Positions 13,501-24,113 of a DNA stretch of 64,000 nt are shown here, piece after piece. Origin of the DNA: Campanula takesimana (Eukaryota; Streptophyta; Magnoliopsida; Asterales; Campanulaceae); NCBI GenBank assembly GCA_026119855.1, contig JAOWBW010000027.1, positions 2,706,623 through 2,770,622 of the forward strand. Reading direction: 5' to 3'. The translations under genes and the position numbers were made by a program. The notes beneath the pieces are model-generated. The model did not search any database. It worked only from the letters and a program-made list of their open reading frames with translations, and was not told the origin of the DNA. Within the stretch, counting starts at the first letter, position 1, and every line of letters starts with the position of its first letter.

Positions 13501-16500
13501 GGTCCTTCAAAGGACTAGAACCTTTACTGATTACAATGCAAAATCTCCTGTTAATTCTTTGTTCATTGTTTCTCGAGAGGTATGCAGGCAGTCTAGTGCT
13601 GTTGTGAATTTGAGAGGGTACACTCCAATGGATGTTTCGGATCTGTTATTGGAATCTCAGTAGTTTGTCAATTTGTGGATACGTTTAGATATCAATTTGG
13701 ACACTATACTTTCACCATTTATTTACTTCGGTCACTTTACTTTTGTCATCAAATTAACCACCGAAACTCTTTGTAGTCACTCGAGTCACTGCAGTTATCT
13801 CCATCAAAGATTTTGGATGGGAAAAATCAAGAAGACTGAAATACCCTCGAAACACAGTCTTAGTACCCAAGTTATCCAAACCATCTCTATAAACCTAGTA
13901 GGCCACCATTGTCTCCCACGCTGCTGCTAATAATGACAAAATACTCCTTGCAAGTTCCTAATCGGTCTACCCATTGCCTTCTAGAATATCCATTCCTTCC
14001 TAAACAACCCCCCCCGGCCAACTGGCGCACTCGATTTGCGGATCATGATGGCTAGGCTTATATTTCATTTTCTTCCTTTAACTTAATAAACAGCTAATTA
14101 TTCACACCTCCATTGTCACTTACGATGCGAGTTTCAAGTTGTTCTTTTCTACTTGTATAAGATGCTTAGAAATATTAAGAGACTGAAATTCTGATGGGTT
14201 GATTATGGCAAGTCTACAAGAGCGAAAGATTGTGGATTTTGATGGACTAAACAAGGACTAACAGAGGTGGAGGAAGTAGACACGCACGTGTGTTTTTGTT
14301 TTTAGGTTGAGGGCAGTGGCAGGCTGCTAAGTGGTGGTTGTTTAGAGCAGTGATGCAGCTAGATTTCAAAAATGGCGTAGGTTGACCTTTAAAGCTTCAT
14401 ATTTGATTTTTAGAAGAGGATAACAATTACTCCCTCTGTACCAAAATGATCTTCCTACTTTTTCGTTGTTGTTGCGTACCAACTTTGAGCAATAAGTTTA
14501 GGTTGATTTAATTGTCCTAATGAAAATCTAAAACTTGTTATTGATAGTATTGTTGATGGTGTATTAACAAATTTTGGATTTTCGTTAGTATCATTAAATC
14601 AACTTAAACTTAGTGCTCAAAGATCCTCGTAATAACGACGAAAAAAGTATGACGATCATTTTGGGGCGGAGGGAGTACTTCATATTAGTAAGATTAACAT
14701 AAAATTAAAAGCTTGAATATTCAGGTGATGCCCTTTCTCTATATTTTATTCTTGATTATATTAGGATGAGTTTAAGTTTGTTATCAAAATACATTCGGAT
14801 AAATTTGGGCCGGCTTTCGTTTCTTAACCAGGCTCGAGGAAAGTTAGAAGTGAAAGAAGCTTCAGTGCCTAACGAAAGTGAGTTCTTTCTTTTCCTTTGA
14901 TAAGATAAGGAAATTTCCTTGTAAATGAAAAGCTACCAAACTTGATTGCTGCGAATAAAGCCCTGAAAAGCTATTGAACTATTTAAGACAAGGGAGCGAT
15001 GGCGCTAAAAGTGAAAGAGCTCAAGGACTTTCCTTTCTTCCTCTGATTGGGAAAGAAAAAGAAAATTTTCCACTCAAGGAATTTTCAAACAAGTTTGCCG
15101 CTTGTAAGAAATTTAAGTGAAATCTATAAAGAGAATTCCTTAAATAAAGTAATGTGAGTCGCCACGTTGTGCTCAAAGATTATTTTCAATTCCATTCCAT
15201 TCACAGTCTTTGATGGAAATGACTCAAGTAACTAAATTGACTTTAATATTTAAACTTTAAAGTTTATAGATGAATAGGAAAACGTCGAGTAACCTTAATT
15301 AATAAATGTTGTGAACACAGAGATCATGTTGCTATTTAAGCCTTAAAGATAAAGTTTTATGTTATTATTTTCATGTAACTGTGAAGCTACCACTTTGGGG
15401 CTTTCTCTTTTAAAAAACCATGCGTAACACAAAGGACATACTTAAGTCCGGAAAATAACCGTTAGTTAAAAAGGGTATATAAGTATATCACCGGTCTGAA
15501 TATATAAACAAGCAATTCATAGGTAGGAAGGCTCACAATCCAAGGAAATAACCACCAATGATAATCTTATCATTTAATGGAACAGCTGCATGGACCAGGA
15601 TTAGTCACGAATCGTGATCATGGTTGATGAAGCAATATAGAACAATAGTTGTAACTAAATCATAATAATTATGAAAACAATAGCAGTAAGAAATTAAACC
15701 TTAGAGGTAGCTGTTTTGAATAGACCTTCCTCGAGCCGCCTTACAATATCCAACATTTTCTTTTCTGATACCTCTGAACTTTGCTGCCGGCGCAGAAGAA
15801 ATTCATAGCTAGGAGAAAAAATACAGATATAATCCACAGAATTAATAATACACAATAAGTGCTCTATTGATTAATAAATAAAAAAAAGTGGCACAAATCA
15901 TAAAAATGTTAGCACCTGTTCCACTTGGAATAGTAACTATGTAACTAAGTGACGAGATATAGTGTAATCTGCAGTTCCTTATCAACCCAAGATGCAAGAA
16001 TGGGTCCAGAACCTTACATAAGACTACTAGGAGTGCACTTGAGAAAGGGAGATAGGAACATATATATGTAGACCAACATTGTTATACAATTTTACAGATG
16101 ATATTTAGTGTGTATATATATATATATATATATATAGGGTCGCGCTCCTGTGAAAACCATTTTAAATGAGAACCGTGAGAACCAATCATAACCGTTTGAT
16201 TAAATACAAAATCAAGGGTCCAGATTATAAATACATTGGATACACTTGGATACAGTAGCTAATTTTCAAAAATACAATTGGATACATTAGTTTTTAACAT
16301 ACTGTATCCAAGTGCAACACTTGGATACAGTATTTGTTTAGCTACTGTATCCAAGTGCAATATCAAAATTTATGAATTGTATCCAAGTGTATCCAATGTA
16401 TCTATAATCTGGACTCTTGATTTTGATTCTAATCTAATGGTTATGCTTGGTTCTCACGCAATTGTGGTTCTCATTTGAGCACCTACCTATATATATACAT

Positions 16501-17278
16501 GTATGTACATACATATATATATATATGTGTATGTACATACATATATATATATTCATACACAATTCTACACATGATATTCAGGGTGCTGGCAAGGAAACCC
16601 AAATCTCAACAATGAACAACTTTTTCAAAAGCGTTTCAGTGGCTAACTGCGGTTCAGGTCAACCTCTTTGTCTATTCAATTACATCAGATTACGACAAGG
16701 AACAACTTTTTCAAGATTGTTCGCTGGCAAGGAAACCCAAATCTCAACAATGAACAACTTTTTCAAAAGCGTTTCAGTGGCTAACTGCGGTTCAGGTCAA
16801 CCTCTTTGTCTATTCAATTACATCAGATTACAAGGAACAACTTTTTCAAGATTGTTCCAATAGCTAACTGCTATTTAGGTGAACCTCTATGTGTATACCA
16901 TTATTCAATCACATGCTAGTTAAATACAATCCTAATTCCTAATTGGGAGAACAATAATTACAAAAAAATTTACAAGGATGTGAAATTAGTGTCTACGAAG
17001 AGAAACATTCTTATCAAGTTAAAAAGAGAGCAGGAGTATTAAGCCAAGACGAAAATATTATGTTAATATTCATAATGGATTGACAGAAAGTCTTACATCT
17101 TTCCTTGAATGGCTTTGCGTACTTTAATAAAATCTTGGTCCATATTGAGACGAGCAGGGTTTTGCATCTGCATAGGAATAGAACCCCCATTCTGCTGTGG
17201 CATCGCAGACAACGAATTGCCCGCTGGATTGGGCACCTGCCCAGAAAACTGTCCAGACATGTGTGCCTGCAGATTCAT
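1555..17278 (-). CDS. HAC1: HAC1-like p300/CBP-type histone acetyltransferase (16 coding exons, 1751 aa)
   Basis: Nuclear co-activator that acetylates histones. Coding exons, 5' to 3': 17278-17097, 15808-15700, 13055-12743, 12661-12158, 11993-10153, 9377-9081, 8994-8716, 7805-7677, 7567-7367, 7261-7119, 7023-6711, 6170-6031, 3708-3630, 3504-3112, 1976-1759, 1669-1555. They sum to 5256 nt and stay in phase. Domains by residue: MNLQAHMSGQ start; Gln-rich region with poly-Q about 457-500; TAZ1 about 696-775 (Cys/His pattern with CNHPPGKCPERNC); PHD-like Cys region about 1000-1150; CBP-type HAT about 1150-1440 with LDS (1258-1260), IWACPP (W1303) and REWY (Y1334), which match the acetyl-CoA-binding and catalytic motifs of p300; ZZ1 about 1455-1505; ZZ2 about 1573-1620; TAZ2 about 1642-1725. 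Arabidopsis HAC1 is about 1700 aa, so the length fits. All junctions are GT-AG except the GC-AG intron after exon 9. HAC12-type paralogues cannot be excluded by eye. Confidence 0.95.
2061..2279. mobile_element. Stowaway-like MITE (HAC1 intron 15)
   Basis: It begins CTCCCTCTGTCCC and ends GGGATGGAG, both ends flanked by TA. The 219-bp size and TA target fit a Stowaway (Tc1/mariner-derived) MITE. It lies 84 bp from the TAZ2 exon on the minus-strand upstream side. Confidence 0.8.
2595..2906. mobile_element. Stowaway-like MITE with internal 50-bp duplication (HAC1 intron 15)
   Basis: The left end CCCCGTCCCAAAATAAATGT pairs with the right end ATTTTGGGACGGAGGGAG, and both are flanked by TA. An internal segment beginning GAAGTGGAGCAAGCC is present twice in tandem at about 2719-2820 with one or two differences. 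Confidence 0.8.
4494..5431. mobile_element. Long Stowaway/mariner-type element (938 bp, HAC1 intron 13 region)
   Basis: The ends CTCCCTCCGTTCCGCAATAT and ATATTGTGGAACGGAGGGAG form about 25 bp of terminal inverted repeat, flanked by TA on both sides. At 938 bp it is far longer than the other copies here. The interior (about 4600-5060) is unlike ordinary MITE filler: it has a pyrimidine-rich stretch and a GC-richer block, but no long ORF. It may be a deletion derivative of a mariner-like transposon or may have taken in foreign sequence. It sits in the 2.3-kb intron between the two exons that together encode ZZ1 of the HAC1-like protein. Confidence 0.75.
14430..14675. mobile_element. Stowaway-like MITE (HAC1 intron 2-3 region)
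   Basis: The ends CTCCCTCTGTACCAAAATGA and TCATTTTGGGGCGGAGGGAG are inverted repeats flanked by TA. The internal sequence resembles the element at 63332-63767, so the two are one subfamily. It lies in the intron 13056-15699. Confidence 0.85.
16137..16487. mobile_element. (TA)n-flanked MITE in HAC1 intron 2
   Basis: The left end GGGTCGCGCTCCTGTGAAAA and the right end GGTTCTCATTTGAGCACC are imperfect inverted repeats, each bordered by TA dinucleotide repeat. The interior repeats GTATCCAAGTG and its reverse complement several times. Three related copies lie at 49.4-50.4 kb. I infer a MITE that targets (TA)n tracts; the superfamily is unknown. Confidence 0.65.
16585..16857. repeat. 138-bp tandem duplication in HAC1 intron 2
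   Basis: Two adjacent copies begin GCTGGCAAGGAAACCCAAAT at 16585 and 16723. They are nearly identical. The second lacks three bases in the CAGATTAC(GAC)AAGG segment. Near-identity points to a recent duplication. The translation through it is a short fortuitous ORF, not a gene. Confidence 0.9.
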
Positions 17279-19696
17279 TTTTTTCTAATAGGCTTCTAAA
17301 TACAGTTTACTTCATACAACAACATCACAAAATCCATAGTCTAGAAGGAATTAATTCCGTCATGATGCTTCATCATTTACGCAAGCTGTTCATAATAAGC
17401 TCCTTATTTCATGTAAGCCCGGACACCTGTGATGCATTTGTGGAAAACATATTGTTATTAGGAGACATTTTTTACAGGGATAACGGGGGGATAAGAATGA
17501 AAAACATGATCAACATACAATTTAGCAATTAATAAAAAACAAAAGATAGAAAGGAGAAATATAATTGCATGCTTTGACTTTTCACACAGTATCATAAAGA
17601 CGTCTAATGTTTTCAATACATTCCTCATTTTTCATTTTAATTTGTATTCTCCCTTCTCCTTCACATTCAATAAAATTTTCTCTGTGCATCATGCTCCCTC
17701 ATTCGTATCAATCCTCCTAAAATATCCCACCATCTCAACCACCAACAACGGAAACAACCCCCGTTATTTACAACTAGTTCCACCCCTAAAATCAGACCCT
17801 CAGCCCCAATTGCACATCTGCTGCTTTAGAAGGAGATCAGGATTAAGTGCATATGTGAAACATATATATTTGAAAGAGTAAAATTGCCCGTTTGCATTAA
17901 GCTGCGCTGCCTTGAATAGACAGGCTGCCATTGACTTGGGGCATCACTAGAAAGAAGTATTCCTTAATATGGAACAACTCTTGCTTCACACATAACTTTT
18001 CTTTTCACTAACACTTCCTTGCATGCTTTCCATTATGTTGGCTTAACATGAGCGAACTCAACTCGAGATCAGGGGCGATGATAAATCCTTTTTCGCATCT
18101 TATAATGATGTGAGCTCAAAATCCTGGGACCTAGACCCCATGATATCTGGGTTAAAGGTTGTCAGCCATGTTGTGTCTCCGATATCAGGCGGACGCAATA
18201 GGGAAACTTCATGCACCAACTTCAACGTCACCAACGCTAGATACTGGGTTCATCTCGATAAGTCTAAAGCATGGAGAAATAACAGATTTCCAGAATCTTG
18301 AAACAAGTCAAAATTGCAAAACCCTCCACGTGTTTTTACACTATTTAATGGTTATCATATTGAGATAACTTTTATTATAGTTTTAATTTGCATTACAGAA
18401 TTTCACTTTTTGGAAAAATCTTAATAAAAAGGAAGTCATCGGTTAACATTCAAAAGTCTTCTAAACGTTTAAAGGAAAAGGAAGTCGCCCGTTAACTGCT
18501 TAACATTCAAGAACCCTCGATAAATATAGTAACAACAATTACATTCGCTCCATAAAACTATTCACAGCTCGAAGGCACCCTTTACTCTTTTGGTTCCTAA
18601 ATATAACAAATTGTTCTTGAAACATCAAATGACAGTGCCCATAGGACATGGACTGAAATATAAGAGAAATTCGTGATATGTAAGCATGTATTACATCAAT
18701 ATGAAATTACTCATAAAGCTATTCTAATGCAAAAAGTCCCCAATACCTATTTAGAGAGTTAGAGGAGGAAATATCCACAGATTCTTTTCCCTAATAAATC
18801 TGATTTTATTAATAAAGCGAAGCGTATTAAAATAGCCCAAATAGATGACAAACATTATGCTGCTAATAATCTCAAGGACAAATAGAGGAAATGATGAAGG
18901 CATAGTTACAGATCTCCTCCCATTTCAATGTCAGTGAGGAGAAGAAATTAATGAAAAGGCTATTCATAAAACAGATAACTAAAGTTGCAAACCCTAGGCT
19001 ACATATTAGGAGAACCCTACAACCAATGCCCCATCATCTACACCCGTATTTTGGACATAATGGACAAGCAACTGAACAAGCGAGAATTCACACGATTAAA
19101 TGGTTAGCAGCAAGAGAGATTGCAACAAGGATAGCTCCGTCATTGTTTCCAAGTTAGCTCTAAACCATGTAAATATAGCACAACATACTTATATTGACAT
19201 AATGCATTCTCAAACCACTACAACTTGTGATTATTTAATAGTATGATTCAATCCGAACGTCACTAATTGATATCATAGCAAACTAAAACTCATTAAACTA
19301 AGTAAAAGAAGTTTTAAAACTATCACCAGCAACCAATCGCAAGACCAATCGTACTATGTTCACCACAATAAAAAGACAATCTTTTACAGCACGGTAGCTG
19401 AGAACTAATCATGAAAATGGGAACCTCAATCATTGATTACTAATATTAAGCAATACAAATCTTATCTAAGCTCCCCATACTAAGAAAACACTCCCTGTTT
19501 TACCGTGCAAAACAATTTCATATCAATAGGTAGATAAATTTACAAACTTTACAGAAATAAACGTTGATTTTCATCAATTTGAATACACAAAACCCTAAAT
19601 TCAGCAGTAAACTTCAAATAGAAAGGCGGAGATCAAATTTGTTCGAACCAAATTGAGGGATTTACGATGGCCGAAAATAGATCGAGGTCCACATAC

Positions 19697-19800
19697 CTGA
19701 TTGATTGCTAAGATTTGGGAGATTTGCGGATGAGCAATTAGAAATGTTCGTCGAGACCCGCGACTAGGAGAGAGAAAGATGGAAAAGAGGGCAAAACAAA
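19697..19800 (-). other. HAC1: Probable non-coding first exon (5' UTR) of the HAC1-like gene
   Basis: A good donor on the minus strand (AATCAG|GTATGT) ends an exon at 19697. The coding exon with the start codon begins after an acceptor (CTATTAG) at 17284, only 6 bases before ATG. A spliced 5' UTR with an intron of about 2.4 kb (17285-19696) is therefore expected. The transcription start is not visible; 19800 is a guess. Nothing else was recognised inside that intron. Confidence 0.55.
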
Positions 19801-19920
19801 GATTGTTATTACAGCTGAAATTGTAAACTTCAATTAAACCCCATGCTTTGGTACAAATTTCACAAACACTCCTTACACTTTCAAACGAAACAATTTAGGA
19901 ATTGAACTCAACATTAGCTT

Positions 19921-20026
19921 TCCTGAAGGAGTGGCCCAGTGGTAAAGTCAGACCTCACCCTCGGTGAGCGCTAAGGTTCGATCTCTCTCATTGCCTCCTT
20001 CTGGCGTGGACATCGTTATAAAAAAT
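19921..20026 (+). mobile_element. tRNA-derived SINE upstream of HAC1
   Basis: It contains a pol III A-box-like TGGCCCAGTGGT and, about 40 bases on, a B-box-like GGTTCGATCTC. It ends in an A/T-rich tail (TTATAAAAAAT). Direct repeats flank it: CTCAACATTAGCTT at 19907-19920 and CTCAACTTTAGCTT at 20027-20040 (13 of 14 identical). Boxes, tail and target duplication together support a short SINE of about 106 bp. It lies in the presumed HAC1 promoter. Confidence 0.75.
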
Positions 20027-20047
20027 CTCAACTTTAGCTTGTAGCCG

Positions 20048-20048
<1 letters not shown>

Positions 20049-20084
<36 letters not shown>
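20049..20084. repeat. 36-base poly(G) tract
   Basis: An uninterrupted run of G follows the downstream SINE target duplication. This length of poly(G) is often a sequencing or assembly artefact, but it could be a real G-quadruplex-prone tract. Confidence 0.9.
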
Positions 20085-20085
<1 letters not shown>

Positions 20086-20267
20086 GATCTATAAAGAAAG
20101 AGGGAGAAACACTTAACCCCCTTACGTTTTAAGTTTCTTAACTTTGGCCCTTTAAATTGAGAAAAGATATACTTACTCCCTTAAACTTTGGCCCCTAAAA
20201 TTTGTATTATGAAGCCTTAACATTATTATAATAACGAAATTTTTATGAAAACGTGTCTTTGTTTTGT

Positions 20268-20299
<32 letters not shown>

Positions 20300-21300
20300 C
20301 AATAAGCTTCAAGTCATTAGTTAATCTAATAAGTTAAAGATTTACAGGACTTGGCTACTTCTAATTTTATATCTAAATAATAAATCTTCATCCTACGAAT
20401 AAAACCATTTATCTAAATAATAAATCTTCATTGAGATCCAGCTCTTTATATCACCTACGAACAAAACCCTCCTACTATTTACTAGACTCCAAATTCGATA
20501 TATAATTGTTTTGGTAGAAAAACAATGAAGTATGTATTCTGGATCGATGATCAAAATTAAGGAGGGACGAATGGAATTAATGCTAAAGAATTGAGATAAT
20601 TAAGATTGCACAAAGATGTAACGAGGAAAGCCCTTGAGACAATGATCTCGCCGGCACAAAACCTCGGGAGGTGATTAAGAGCACCTTCCTTCCCAAACGT
20701 TTGTATTGATTTTCTTGTAGAGCTATGGAGGTTTACAGAGTAGTTAATAGTGAGTGTTTAAGCGTGTGTGTTTGTGTATCCTAGCTCGGTTTAAATACAA
20801 CTTAGAGATAAGAAACCTAATGCAAAATAACCAACTATCCTACAATCTCGGATCCTATCTTCAAGGAGCGGAGACGTGGTCAAGGACGCCGTTGATGGTT
20901 GTTTTCTTTGCTTTATCACACGTGCCATTTGTTATTGATACCTGCAGATATGATCAATAAAATTGGATATAATTATTAAAGTAAAATATACCTGCCGCTT
21001 AAGACGTTGCAATCTTAAAGGAAAATGAAGATGTGTACAACTTGAAATTTCGCCCACAACAATTGCCCCCAAACTTATCTGATAAGGATGCATGGAGAAG
21101 ATAAGTTTTTTGAACGTGGCCTGATGGACGGTTAGAGTAACCGGCGTTTTTCCCCAATTCATCAATTAATTGCGCTTTGGGAGAAGGGAGTCTAGTCTTA
21201 CAAGGGTTCATAAAAATCCCCTAAGATTTTCACTCTCCTCATTATTCCAGACGGTGCTCTTCTAAGGTATTTTCCTTCTTTCTCTGTTCTTAACTTTTTC
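20085..21300. other. Intergenic region, probable 3' flank of a decayed gypsy element
   Basis: No gene was supported. There is an A-run at about 20277-20299 and a short duplicated phrase (ATCTAAATAATAAATCTTCA at about 20371 and 20412). The 3' LTR of the minus-strand Tat element whose antisense ORF starts at 21332 is expected here, but I could not define its ends. Confidence 0.4.
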
Positions 21301-21331
21301 TATTTTCTGGAAAAATATTTCATCCGAAAAA

Positions 21332-22993
21332 ATGAAGAAGACATCACAATCTTCTAAAATTGGTAGTTCGAAAACCCTTCCTGATGATCCCAATGTCTTC
21401 GTCTCTGAGGGTTTACTTGCAAAACCTGATGATGAGATTTGCTTTTTTAACAATACTCTGATTCCGGCTTTGAAAACCGTAAATGTTTTCCAAATCAAAC
21501 TGTTTTCCGCCCCTTTAACGTATCTTTGAAAGCCGATTCCGTTTCTGAGGCTTGGATTTGCTTCTATGAATACCCTTTTTCCCTAGGGTTTAGTTTTCAT
21601 TTTCCCCCTTTGATTTTCGAGTTCTTTGAAAAAACACAATTGGCGTATGTTCAACTGATGCCACTGACCTGGAGGGTTTATGATGTTATCTTGAGAGTGA
21701 ATCGAGAGTGTGGGTTAGATATAGGTTTGAGTGAGATGGCTATTTGCTATGACCTGTAATCTTTTGGGTTAAAAAGATATGTTTTTAAGAAAAGGGCAAA
21801 AAGGGCTTGATGGTCCCCAAAGCATCAGTGAATGAAAGAGGGTGGAGAGGAAAATTTTTTTTTGTTGAGAGGGCTTCACTCGAAGGTGGTGAGTATTTGG
21901 TCAAGGAGTGGAATAGGGGAGGTAAATTTTGTAATGTATTTTTGCTTTAAGTTTGCTACGCCTTCAGACTTATTTTTTTTTTTTTTTTACTGCAGATATC
22001 AAGTGGGAAGAATTGTTCCCTCCAAAAGCTGATTCAGAGTCTAAGGTCGCCTCATTTTTCCGTCTTTCTGAGGAGGAGAGGAGTTTCAAGAGCAGAGAAG
22101 TCTTTGACCCTACTGAGGAGGATAACATGTCTACAGGTATAACTTGAAATCTTTAATTGAATTCCCTTCTTGTATAAACTCATGAACTTCTTTCTTGTTT
22201 TGCAGTTTTAAAGCCGACTATGGAAATTACTTTTGACGATCTGGATAGCCTACTTGGGGATCTCTCAACCAATCCAGTGGACAAGCCCCCCGTTGTTCCG
22301 AAAATGGAATTTCAAGATGTCGCTACTGTTAGCTCAAGATTGAAGAAGAGAAAAGCAGTTGATGAAGTGAAGGAGATCGTAGAAATTGAAGCTTTTGGAA
22401 ATCTGTCTGTAGATGGAGTCAAGAAGAAGTTCTTGGATCTAGCCTCAAGTGTAAGTAACAACATTCCTTTGTCTTTAAGTTATAAATTTTTACTAGAATG
22501 ATCTAATAAGACTTTTGTATTTATGCAGGCTTTTGGGAGTGTAGAAACTTAAGCCGAAGCTTTAGGTGATGCAAATAAGAGATTAAAGAGTGAAATAGCT
22601 CGTGTGAAGAAGGATGCTAAAGAAGATAAGGCCAATTGGGAGAAGGAAAAAGAAGTTTTTGAGAAAAAAATTGCTGACCTGGCTGGGGAGATTGCTGATT
22701 TAAAGCAAGGGATTGCATCTATTCAAGATGCTAACCTTCAAGAAATGGAGGAGATGGAGACTGCTCTCACCAAATCTGCTGCCAAGAGGATGGTGGAAAT
22801 AAAAATTAGGATGATCCAAGAATTTCAAGATGGAAAGCATGAAGATTGGGATTTAGAGAAAGAAAAGAGCATCCTGAGGAGGTTGAATGGTGAAGCCATT
22901 GATGCTGGTGAAGTTTTATCTTATATTGCATTGCCCGTGGAGGAAGGTCAGAAGAATGAAGGTGGTCAGAGTAAGGAGGATGCCCAAGGGTAA
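21332..22993 (+). pseudogene. Broken antisense ORF of a Tat-type gypsy element (putative gypsy-type transposon domain)
   Basis: Successive open segments on the plus strand look like one ancestral protein. There is an N-terminal part (21332-21528). After a frameshift near 21510 comes a segment with WICFYEYPFSLGFSFHFPP and VYDVILRVNRECG, reminiscent of the plant 'putative gypsy type transposon' domain. An acidic middle part follows (22017-22134, 22220-22470), then a coiled-coil-like tail rich in Lys, Glu and Ala (22550-22993). Several in-frame stops and a T-run interrupt it. It lies downstream of, and antisense to, the minus-strand pol at 24114-27377. Extra antisense ORFs between pol and the 3' LTR are known in Tat-lineage elements. 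The function of such proteins is unknown, and this copy is not intact. Confidence 0.6.
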
Positions 22994-24113
22994 GTTTGTG
23001 TGGTTTTAAACAATATTTTGGTTTTGAACAATGTCTGGTTTTGAACATTTGGTTTTGATGGGCTGCGTCCCGAGAAGTTGTAAAACAATTTTTTGTTTTT
23101 CTGAATTTTTATGGTATTTTGGATGTAATGGCCCATAAGGGTCGAGGACAAGTAGTTTTTAGGTTTTCAGATGTTGGGTTGGTCCGACATGATGCAGGTT
23201 TAGGAAGTTGGTAGTTTTGCTTTTGGTAATAAGAATGTCAGTGCTCAGAAAATCAAGTTGAAACAATTTTGTGTAAGGTAAAACAATCTTTTGAAACTTG
23301 GTTTTAATGAAAGATGTTTAGGAATTTCACTAAATTCTGTTGTACCAATCTTGAGTATGTTGTAATGCCTTTTCTTTTGTTTGACATGTATATATCAAAA
23401 AATACTTTGTCTTTAGATGACATGAGTATGCCATAACCAATTGAATAAATATCGTGTGTTCAATATTTAGTTAAGTGGAAATGGGGGGTGCGTATATATA
23501 AACATACGTTCCCATTCCTCACCTTAACCATTATTGAAATCTTGCGCTCCAGGTGAAGGTGTATCAACCTTAATTTGAAATGAAAGAAAGTAAATTTCTT
23601 TATACCTTTGAAGGGGTTAAGTACCTTGATCTTAAGATGAGATGGCCAATCTCAAAATGTTATCTTCTTGAAATCTTCAAAACAAGTGCTACTTTCTTGC
23701 AAAACTAGAATATGTTAATAATCCAACATCTTTAAATAATGTCGTCTTTATTAATAAGAATAAACTTTGCATAGATAGTTTTATTGAAAAGAAAACAAAA
23801 TTGAATCAAGATAAAACCATACCTGAATCTTTAAGACGCTAACAACTTTTTAGGATGTTGACATCTTGGTGGATCTTTAAGATGTTAACAACCTTTTATG
23901 ATGTTGGCATCTTGATTTATTGCATTTCAGAATGGTCGTCCTAAGTTTCCTTGCAAGACAGAAACATGTTAGGATTGGGTGTTAGCTTAGCTAACACCCA
24001 TCCGATGCTTAAGTCAGTAATAGTTTGATAAATATAAATCAAATATAAATAATTGAAATGATATTGTATTAAAAGCGTACCTGTCTTCCTGAATTTGAAT
24101 GATAACTTAAAAC
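22994..24113. other. Non-coding spacer between antisense ORF and Tat pol
   Basis: No coding region was supported. It is AT-rich, with GTTTTGAACA-like repeats near 23005-23060. Two tandem copies of a roughly 55-bp unit, with phrases like ATCTTTAAGA and GATGTTG, lie at about 23825-23920. It fits untranslated sequence of the minus-strand gypsy element. Confidence 0.4.

Noticed and set aside
16447..16863. 138-codon ORF in HAC1 intron 2
   Set aside because: It runs through (TA)n sequence and the two copies of the 138-bp tandem duplication. The repeated peptide is a by-product of the duplication, not a domain.
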